Assembly (NCBI GenBank): GCA_900128565.1
Contig: LT636257.1
Span: 1-11,547, forward strand
DNA from: Stramenopiles sp. TOSAG23-6
Lineage: Eukaryota > Sar
Length of the DNA stretch: 11,547 nt
Reading direction: 5' to 3'
The position numbers and the translations under genes are program-made. Below the pieces are notes generated by a model. That model did not search any database and was not told the origin of the DNA. It saw nothing but the letters and a program-made list of their open reading frames with translations. Shown here in pieces: positions 1 through 5,475 of the stretch. The first letter of the stretch is position 1. Each line of letters opens with the position of its first letter.

Positions 1-60
1 TTTTCGTACGAAATTTTGTACCTAATAACAAAAATCTTGTACTATTTTTTCACAATACAT
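1..60 (+). other. 3' part of an introner-like intron
   Basis: The window opens inside an intron of the Rpb3 gene. It shows the family core (TACGAAATTTTGTACCTAA at about 8-26), a T-rich stretch and the family end CACAATACAT at 51-60. The coding frame is clearly exonic by about 61-80. Placing the end at ATACAT follows the shared end of the other copies. The nearest AG lies at 75-76, so a conventional acceptor there is possible. The 5' end is outside the window. Confidence 0.65.
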
Positions 61-504
61 GCTTTCTCCACTAAAGTTTTGGAGCTAAATTCTGCTGGAA
101 AAGTTGTTGTGCGTGATAAATTCGCTGTGACATACTGTAACGACTTAGATACCTTTCATAATGATCTTCGTCAGGAATCTGGTGATCCTGAGTTAGAAGA
201 TTGTGTCAAGATTAGAACTGTGCCAGAACGATTTATTTTTACAGTAGAAGTAACAGGTGCTTTGACACCATCTGAAGTGGTTCTCTCTGCGCTAAAAATT
301 ATTGAAAAGAAAATTGAGATAGTTGAAACGCAACTCAAACATGAAATTGAGAATGAGGGACAAAATACAGATATAAATGGTGTTGTAATGGATAAAAGAG
401 GTGACATACAAAATTTACCTCGGACGTTGCCAGGTCGTTTTGAGTCTGCTGATACTGCAGCTCGGCCACTTCTCCCAGGTGAGTTGTATAGTGTTGGTCG
501 CTAA
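61..504 (+). CDS. RPB3: RNA polymerase II subunit Rpb3-like, C-terminal exon (5' partial)
   Basis: About 147 residues ending in TAA. The segment begins with LELNSAGKVVVRD and contains TYCNDLDTF and then FIFTVEVTGALTPSEVVLSA. This matches the usual C-terminal part of Rpb3: the 'GKVVV-D-ACTY' stretch followed by the 'FIFTVESTGxLxPEEIVLxA' helix that pairs with Rpb11. Rpb3 is the alpha-like assembly subunit of nuclear RNA polymerase II. After the dimerisation helix (about residues 60-100) comes a non-conserved tail of about 50 residues. The N-terminal half and its zinc loop would lie in upstream exons outside the window. RPAC1, the Pol I/III paralogue, is the alternative, but the VVV-D-TY order fits Rpb3 better. 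The exon start is inferred from the intron end at 60; with an AG acceptor it would begin at 77. The 3' end faces the minus-strand Beclin gene, with 209 bp of AT-rich sequence between the stops. Confidence 0.8.
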   Translation, partial: AFSTKVLELNSAGKVVVRDKFAVTYCNDLDTFHNDLRQESGDPELEDCVKIRTVPERFIFTVEVTGALTPSEVVLSALKIIEKKIEIVETQLKHEIENEGQNTDINGVVMDKRGDIQNLPRTLPGRFESADTAARPLLPGELYSVGR

Positions 505-713
505 GATTACTTTTAGGAGTGTGCAGTGGAGATATATACAGATTTTGCAACACTTTGATACAATTGAATGATAAATTTATGACAAAATTTTGTACTTTAT
601 GTATGTTATCGAAATATTATTACTAGCTGTAGTACGAAAAAAATGTATCCAATACTCTGAATCAAGGACTTTATTTTTTTTTGTACCAAAATGTAATACC
701 CAACAAAAAAACA

Positions 714-2136
714 TTACTCATTATTCGCCTTTGAAGTCCATGCAACAAGCCACTTTAAATTAGTAAGTAAATATTTTAACGCAAAAGTCCATTTTTGCCA
801 GTCACCTAATTGAATTGAGTAGCCTCCTATTTTATAATCCTTAATTTGATACGGCATATGAATGGTACGATCAACACGTGCCGCATATCGACCAAGTTCA
901 TCAAGACAGGCAAGAAAAGCAACCATGTATGGTGAAAAAAAACTTTAAAAAAAAAATTGTTAGATACAAAATTTTCTTAGTACACTCAAATGAAGTACAC
1001 AATTAATTAGGGTTAGGGTTAATGAAAACAAACATTCCTCGATTATATGCACTTTTACCACGCCAACCACCATCCCAATATAGAGGATTGTAGTTACGCT
1101 CATCACCAATACGACTCACTCTAGAATACGATCCTTTTGGTATAATTCTAAATTTGCTAAATTTAAAATTCAAATGACTTTTAGCAATAGTTGTCATTAG
1201 TACAGCTGCCTGACCCCAAGCCGCATTAATTTCAGCAAAATCCACAAGTTGTGTCGGAAGCCTACCTAATCTGAATGTGTTAATTGTACCAAATGGACCC
1301 GAATGCCATATATAAAAAGCATCATTATTTACATTCGTTCTTTTAAGTTGTAATAATTTTTCATCCAGGCGTTGCTCCTGAAGTACCAGTGACCTCAACT
1401 CTTGGGTATCACAATCCAATTGAAGTTCCCAGTTGCCTGTTTTTTCCCAATATTTTCTGGATGATATTTTTAGTTTTTTTGTCTTTAATTTTTCTATTCT
1501 TAATTCATTTTCAGTTTTCTCTACTTGTAGCGTTACTTGTGACACTTCTTTTTTCATTCGTTCCAATTCGAGTCGAAGTTCCGCCAGAGAGAAAGAAGAA
1601 AATTCCCGAGACTTTGTTTTTGTTTTTTCGTTCGATGCCTTTGCTATATTACATATAGTTGAACTGTTATCACTGATATCTACTTTCTCCAAAGATTTCA
1701 TAAAGTTTAGATATAAATCACGCTCAGCAAGAACTTCTTCCAACTCTTTTTTTACTCTTTCTTCTGAATTCATACTGCAGCGAGCACACAAAGGTTGACA
1801 TTCCACGGGATCACTTGCTAATGGAGAACAAAACCTTGCCAGGCTACACAGAGCACTCAAGGAACTCTTGCTATCATAAGTCAAAGAATGTATCATATCA
1901 TCAGAATCACTCCGTGTTGCGTTATGCTCTACAGTCCCATTATTCCCACTCGTTGAATCTTTCAAAGAGCCAGCCTGGACAAACTTCCGAAGAGCGCGGA
2001 ATCGATCATTAAATGATTCTTCAGGTGGTAATAGAACTAATGGGTAGCCGCAACATTGACAGGCAGGGTCCCAAGAGGATTTATCCCAAGCCACTTCAAA
2101 ATCTACCGGTGGAACTACTTTTTTTGAGTCAACCAT
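714..2136 (-). CDS. ATG6: Beclin-1/Atg6 autophagy protein, two exons (2136-1033 and 923-714)
   Basis: With the intron at 1032-924 removed, the product is 437 residues, close to the usual Beclin-1 length of about 450. Beclin-1 is the regulatory subunit of the class III PI3-kinase (Vps34) complexes that start autophagosome formation. Visible order: cysteine pairs near residues 26-29 (CQCC) and around 113-120 (CQPLCARC), matching the paired cysteines of the family. A coiled coil runs from about 125 to 265, rich in K/E/L heptads. The conserved ECD/BARA domain follows from about 270, with IWHSGPFGTINTFRLGRLP, EINAAWGQ, MVAFLACLDEL and ALKYLLTNLKWLVAW near the C-terminus. I do not see a clear BH3 motif. 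Without splicing, the first exon would run into intron sequence and stop at 1003 after an NPNPN tail, losing the last 70 conserved residues. The gene is convergent with Rpb3 and divergent from the Aha1-like gene. Confidence 0.95.
924..1032 (-). other. Introner-like intron of ATG6 with non-GT-AG ends
   Basis: On the minus strand the first exon ends CGAGGAATG (ATG at 1035-1033). The next exon resumes GTTGCTTTTC directly after a second ATG (926-924). The intron carries a family core near 982-959 (AAAATTTTGTATCTAAC), a T tract and the family end CACCATACAT. It also holds a telomere-like block. Homology fixes the junction: family members read ...D-A-M-VAFLDC, and joining at ATG gives NRGMVAFLAC without an indel. 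The only in-frame GT-AG choice I found joins AT to the base after TTTAAAG and would insert about seven unconserved residues (IFFSPY-like) just before MVAFL. The excised piece is 109 nt with a 3-bp direct repeat at its ends. Confidence 0.82.
1007..1020 (-). repeat. Telomere-like block in the ATG6 intron
   Basis: Two and a third TTAGGG units read on the plus strand, which is CCCTAA on the ATG6 sense strand. It lies in the 5' half of the intron. Like all other copies in the window, the C-rich strand is the sense strand of the host gene. Confidence 0.9.
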
Positions 2137-2377
2137 CTATATTACGTGGAATATTTCCTTCCTATAACTATAATACTCTCAGTTCTCAATATATTTCGAA
2201 GCAATACTTTTTGCTTTTTTTTGTCTAGATGAAGCAAAATGAGATATGGTCAATTGGGTTATTGAATTGAATCTAATCTCTAGACCAAATAATCATCTAT
2301 AAAATATGCATAAAATATTTTCTGGTGATTCATGACCCGTGGAAGACTGGAAGAAGAATCATCTATAGGAATCGAAT

Positions 2378-2509
2378 ATGGCGGCGATGGCGCCACAACA
2401 ACGCGATGATGACACGTCATCATCTGACTCGGTTTTCCGTTTTTTGTTTGAAAAGAACCGTGTCGTCCGTTGTCGATTTTTTGCTTGTGTTGTGTCTGTC
2501 TGTCAATAA
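2378..2509 (+). other. Short ORF (43 codons) in the ATG6/Aha1-like divergent region
   Basis: ATGGCGGCGATGGCG starts an ORF reading MAAMAPQQRDDDTSSSD and ending SVCQ-TAA at 2507-2509, 83 bp before the Aha1-like start. Its base composition is visibly more GC-rich than the surroundings. I recognise no domain. It could be an upstream ORF of the Aha1-like transcript, the first exon of an unseen product, or chance. The AATAAA overlapping its stop (2505-2510) could equally be a polyadenylation signal. Evidence for translation is weak. Confidence 0.25.
2405..2424. promoter_or_regulatory. Inverted repeat with CRE/ACGT-like centre
   Basis: GATGATGACACGTCATCATC has 9-bp perfect arms (GATGATGAC / GTCATCATC) around a 2-bp centre. 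The middle TGACACGTCA resembles a bZIP-type (CRE/ACGT-core) binding site with a spacing change. It lies between two divergent genes, which suits a shared regulatory site. It also lies inside the 43-codon ORF, where it encodes DDDTSSS, so it could be coincidental. No factor can be named from the sequence. Confidence 0.4.
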
Positions 2510-2592
2510 AAAATACTTGGAGGATACGTTTATTTCTATTGTATATTCATTGTAACATTTCCCTCTTTATTCTTTAATATAACTAATGTAAA

Positions 2593-4174
2593 ATGGCGTC
2601 CAAAGTTCTTGGAAATAGTAGAGGTGTTGGTTCATTGTGGAATCCAAATTCGTACCACTGGGAAGAAACAAATCATACAAAGTTCTCTATACAACTTCTT
2701 GAACACCTTTTCAAGTCTATTTCAATTGACTGTGGCGACGCGACGTGTCACATAAAGGAGGTTAGATACGTACGCGGTGATTCAGCAGTCAACATTCGCC
2801 GAGGGAAAAAAATTGCAATATTTGAGTTTGAAGCCCAGTTGCGATGGGAAGGATACTCAAAGTTAACCAAGAAAAAAAGTAAAGGCACAGTTGATATACC
2901 TTCAATTGTCCCTGAAGATGTTGAAGATGACGAATTTGAAGTTCATATATCTGGTGACTCTGGACCAGCTGCTACACTCATGCGAGATAAAGGAAGACGT
3001 GCAATTTACGCGGCGGTCAGAAATTTTCTCAAACGTTTAATGAGTATTGGTAATGATCATGCTGCAATAATAGCAGACAAAAGTCGTCGCATTGAAGCAA
3101 AAAAAAAAACAGATGAAGCAATACAGTTAAAAGGTAAAGAAAAATTAGCAATTGAAGAAAAAATACGTCAACAGGAAGCAGAAATCCTTGGTGTGTCCTC
3201 AATGGAAACAGAACGAAAAGCCGCTCTCCTTCCTTTGAAAAAAACAGTGAAACAAAAAAGTAATCCTAATCCGACTACCATTAAACAAAAGAAAACCCTA
3301 ACCCTATTACCACCAACTCCACCTGAAAATTCTCAAGACATTGGTGATAAAATCTCTACAATTTCGATAGAAAATAAAGCTTTTGTAGCTGCTCATTCGG
3401 CTGAATCCGCTGCAAGTAAATTAATAAATCCATCTCCACTTTTTGCAACCAAAATATCTCAAATTTCCCCAACAGAAAAAACAGAAAAAACAGAAAAATC
3501 ATTTCAGCTTGTACATTTTCAAAATTAAATTTCAAATTATTTTTTTTTCATAGTAAATTTTGTACCTAACAAAATATTTTACAAAACAAAAAAACAAATA
3601 TTTTTTTCCAATACATGGAAGTCAGTGGAATGAAAGAAGTTTTCATTGGGAAAATGCCGATATCACAAAATGGGCTATTCAGACATTAAGAAAAAAAATT
3701 TGTAATATATCAAGCCCTAACCCTAGTCAAATATCAGTCACAAAAATTGAGAAATTGGAAGGTACAGCAGAATTTGCCTCAAGAAAAGGAAAACAAATAG
3801 TTTTATTTGAGTTTATTATAGAAGCCAGTTGGAACGGGAAATTATGTGATGGTAGTGGAAATATACTCGTTTCTACAAATGGAACACTTACCTGGAGAGA
3901 GTGTGCCCCAGACAATTTAGATCCAGACGATATCCATATAAAATTTTGCAGTGAAAATTCTTCAAATGCTATAAAACGGCTAGAAAATATCGCTTCTGTA
4001 AAATTACGCGCTAGTTTGTTACGTTGTGTTTGTGAATTAGAAAAAGATATGTATTTTGAATTTTTTTTTCAATTTCGAATTTATTTTTCGTACGAAAATT
4101 CGTACCTAACGATTTTTTTTTGAAATATTTTTCCAAAATACATACGTAATGGGAAATTTAGGATCTCTGAGTAA
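2593..4174 (+). CDS. Aha1-type HSP90 co-chaperone with two Aha1_N domains (exons 2593-3516, 3617-4050, 4144-4174)
   Basis: The spliced product is about 462 residues. Domain 1 (residues ~13-150) starts GSLWNPNSYHWEE and has SAVNIRRGKKIAIFEFEAQL, RWEGYS and VDIPSIVPEDVEDDEFEV. These are the hallmark order of the Aha1 N-terminal domain, which binds the HSP90 middle domain and stimulates its ATPase. A charged helical and low-complexity linker (~160-305) follows. Domain 2 begins GSQWNERSFHWEN, then ASRKGKQIVLFEFIIEASWNG and a DPDDIHIKF acidic strand. No C-terminal AHSA1/START-like domain is visible, unlike yeast or human Aha1. Canonical GT-AG alternatives are in frame for both introns (3511-3625 and 4051-4161). 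The chosen junctions keep the GSxWN motif that both domains share. Confidence 0.85.
3294..3306 (+). repeat. Telomere-like block in coding sequence, TLTL frame
   Basis: AACCCTAACCCTA in the linker of the Aha1-like protein, read as T-L-T-L. This is a different reading frame from all other coding copies in the window, which read N-P-N-P. A nearby degenerate run (AATCCTAATCCG, about 3262-3273) reads NPNP. Confidence 0.85.
3517..3616 (+). other. Introner-like intron 1 of the Aha1-like gene
   Basis: The family core lies at about 3549-3570 (AAATTTTGTACCTAAC) and the end is CCAATACAT. TACAT is repeated directly at 3512-3516 and 3612-3616. Removing one copy plus the insert (100 nt) keeps phase 0 and yields LVHGSQWNERSFHW, restoring the GS-W-N start of the second Aha1_N domain. 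A GT-AG reading (3511-3625, 115 nt) is also in frame but would remove GSQ. The unspliced frame stops at TAA 3526-3528. Confidence 0.65.
3714..3726 (+). repeat. Telomere-like block in the second Aha1_N domain
   Basis: GCCCTAACCCTAG is read S-P-N-P-S within the loop before the ISVTKIEKLEG strand. It sits inside a conserved domain rather than a linker, in a loop where the first domain has a different sequence. Confidence 0.8.
4051..4143 (+). other. Introner-like intron 2 of the Aha1-like gene
   Basis: It starts GTATTTTGAATTT after ...AAAAAGATAT. The core lies at 4087-4110 (TACGAAAATTCGTACCTAAC) and the end is CCAAAATACAT at 4133-4143. Ends are matched by an AT repeat. Splicing gives ...ELEKDIRNGKFRISE and a TAA at 4172-4174. 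A GT-AG alternative with AG at 4160-4161 is also in frame and would only shorten the tail, so the 3' end is uncertain. Confidence 0.6.
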
Positions 4175-4199
4175 ATTTCCTAAAAAGATCAGATCGCGC

Positions 4200-4222
4200 T
4201 CGCTCCTGTAAAAATGGAGCGA
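4200..4222 (+). other. Small hairpin upstream of the secreted-protein gene
   Basis: TCGCTCC and GGAGCGA form a 7-bp perfect stem around a 9-nt loop (TGTAAAAAT). It lies in the 101-bp gap between the Aha1-like stop and the next start codon, and its 3' arm contains the start of an upstream ORF. It could be in the 5' UTR of the next gene. Function unknown. Confidence 0.35.
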
Positions 4223-4276
4223 TATAAACCGGTAATTTCGAAATTTCTATTCAAATTCTTTAGGCGCCATTTGTAA
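4214..4276 (+). promoter_or_regulatory. 20-codon upstream ORF overlapping the main start (TAATG)
   Basis: ATGGAGCGATATAAACC opens a 20-codon frame whose TAA (4274-4276) shares its last base with the ATG of the secreted-protein gene at 4276. Its own start context (AAAAATGG) is better than that of the main ATG (TTGTAATGC). If both lie on one transcript, the overlap would make translation of the main frame depend on reinitiation or leaky scanning. Whether the mRNA starts upstream of 4214 cannot be seen. Confidence 0.4.
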
Positions 4277-5355
4277 TGCAGATGAGCATTATATTATGTA
4301 CATTGGGATTCTTCGTGTCTCAAGTGAATTCAGGTGATGTGTTCAAGCCAATTAGTGCACCTAACCTTAATGGACCTTACTTGCGGAGTCAAACTCCTCA
4401 TGCACCTTCAACGGGTAAATTTCCAACGTCCTTCAGTGAATACCCTAAAGGAGCAGAATATTTTGATATATATTCTCCAAATATCACGTCCTTATATTCG
4501 CAAGTATTTTGGAAAGGTTTAGCTCCTGTTTCCCTTCCAGATGAAATTGTGGCCCGATATGCTGGCAAGGGGATGGCAGTCATTGGCTTTGAGATGGACC
4601 AGGTCCGAAGAGGTTTCGACGGAGAACCAGACGTGAGTGTACCTATAACTGTAGCTTATAATCACCATTTTGAGAGTGTAATGATTGGTTCAAAAAATGA
4701 ATTCAAATTTGCGGAATTTGATAGTCCTGAAGATCCACGATTACAAGAAATAAAATCCAGTAGAATGGGTGGACACGGATTACCAAGTGAGAAACACGCG
4801 TGGATAGTTGAGAAGAATGAGGATGAGATACCATCAACTTTACCTACAAAACAAAACTTTGGTGGTGCTAATGGTGGTGAATATCGATTATCATATCATG
4901 GATATGCTCCTGGTTTTGTCCAAGTGATTGAAAGTCCGCACTCATTCCAAATTACACCAATGCAAATTGATACTTGGGAAAGAGATAAAATGCCTATTTC
5001 AGGTCCGGCTCCATTTGTGTCTGGTCCAGTACCACGGAATAATCTGGCTCCAACAACAGGCCCAGATGCTTTATATTCTGGGTTACTTGAATGTCCTGTG
5101 ACTACACGTATTTCTAAAGTGATTCATGGAAAATATTTACTTTTGTCAGCTGGTCCTTCTTGTATGTTTTATATGAATTTTTTTTTCAATTTTTTTTCAT
5201 ACGAAATTTCGTACCTAACGAATTTTTTTTTGAAATATTTTTTCACAATCCATCAACCGTCTAAGAGAGCATTACAATATTTAGCAAGAAAAAAAAAACA
5301 ACAAAAAAAAAGGAAAGAACTACAAGATACTGTATTTTTTCATCATTCATTTTAA
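4276..5355 (+). CDS. Secreted conserved protein of unknown function (exons about 4276-5165 and 5250-5355)
   Basis: An N-terminal signal peptide is clear (IILCTLGFFV core, probable cut after VNSG or nearby). About 275 well-structured residues follow without transmembrane segments. Distinctive stretches are GLAPVSLPDEIVARYAGKG, GFEMDQVRRGF, ITVAYNHHFES, FGGANGGEYRLSYHGYAPGF, SFQITPMQIDTWERDKM and GPDALYSGLLECPVTTRI. They look like motifs of a conserved family that I cannot name with confidence. The histidine pair (HHFES) and the late cysteines could be functional but no catalytic site is claimed. After SAGPSC an 84-nt intron (5166-5249) follows, with no in-frame stop, so the unspliced frame also reads through. 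The last exon is highly basic (ARKKKQQKKRKEL), odd for a secreted protein. It may instead splice at about 5332 into the downstream gene. Confidence 0.7.
   Translation: MQMSIILCTLGFFVSQVNSGDVFKPISAPNLNGPYLRSQTPHAPSTGKFPTSFSEYPKGAEYFDIYSPNITSLYSQVFWKGLAPVSLPDEIVARYAGKGMAVIGFEMDQVRRGFDGEPDVSVPITVAYNHHFESVMIGSKNEFKFAEFDSPEDPRLQEIKSSRMGGHGLPSEKHAWIVEKNEDEIPSTLPTKQNFGGANGGEYRLSYHGYAPGFVQVIESPHSFQITPMQIDTWERDKMPISGPAPFVSGPVPRNNLAPTTGPDALYSGLLECPVTTRISKVIHGKYLLLSAGPSCMFYMNFFFNFFSYEISYLTNFFLKYFFTIHQPSKRALQYLARKKKQQKKRKELQDTVFFHHSF
5166..5249 (+). other. Introner-like intron, length divisible by three
   Basis: The core at 5197-5219 is the cleanest palindrome in the window (TACGAAATTTCGTA) followed by CCTAAC. 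The T tract ends in CACAATCCAT. Matching AT dinucleotides flank 5166-5249 in the same phase, but the GTATGT donor at 5162 with a later AG (for example in TAAGAGAG) is also in frame. The exact ends are uncertain. The insert has no in-frame stop and would encode a phenylalanine-rich segment if retained. Confidence 0.6.
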
Positions 5356-5424
5356 TTTAAATTTAAATTTACATTTAAAAAAATTAAATTTTTTTTTTTT
5401 TTATTTTATAAAAAATTTTTACCT

Positions 5425-5455
<31 letters not shown>

Positions 5456-5475
5456 CAATATTGTCCAAAATATAT
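5332..5475 (+). other. AT-rich gap or degenerate introner-like intron
   Basis: This stretch holds a palindromic AT run, a degenerate core (ATAAAAAATTTTTACCTAA near 5407-5425), a long A run and an end resembling the family (TTGTCCAAAATATAT). If it is an intron, joining GTAT (5332-5335) to 5474 through a shared TAT keeps the frame open into the next exon. If not, the upstream gene stops at 5353-5355 and a new gene starts at ATG 5476. Both readings are possible. Confidence 0.45.
5356..5379. repeat. AT-rich 24-bp block with inverted copy at 6192-6215
   Basis: The block is TTTAAATTTAAATTT followed by ACATTTAAA. Its exact reverse complement occurs at 6192-6215 inside another intron. Because it is built of TTTAAA units the match is partly expected from composition, but the shared single C/G position makes 24 of 24 matches notable. 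Confidence 0.6.

Larger units (their letters stand above)
2137..2592. promoter_or_regulatory. Divergent intergenic region between ATG6 and the Aha1-like gene
   Basis: 456 bp separate the two start codons, so both promoters must lie here. Most of it is AT-rich without a clear TATA consensus I could assign. An island of higher GC at about 2370-2510 stands out and contains a short ORF and a perfect inverted repeat, both listed separately. Immediately before the Aha1-like start the sequence is TGTAAAATGG, a reasonable A-rich start context. Calling it regulatory is an inference from gene order only. Confidence 0.55.

Noticed and set aside
171-553. Minus-strand frames opposite the Rpb3 exon
   Set aside because: Serine/isoleucine-rich shadows without motifs; the plus-strand frame is clearly Rpb3.
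505-713. Family intron core in the gap between Rpb3 and Beclin stops (ACAAAATTTTGTACTT near 582)
   Set aside because: Only the central AAATTTTGTAC is shared, with no CCTAAC or family end; in this AT-rich DNA that is not enough.
1007-1020. Chromosome end or true telomere
   Set aside because: The blocks are only two units long and lie inside genes with conserved exons on both sides.
1389-2228. Several plus-strand frames opposite the Beclin gene (1389-1658, 1433-1798, 1815-2012, 2013-2228)
   Set aside because: They are antisense shadows of the Beclin coding region, whose protein family is unmistakable.
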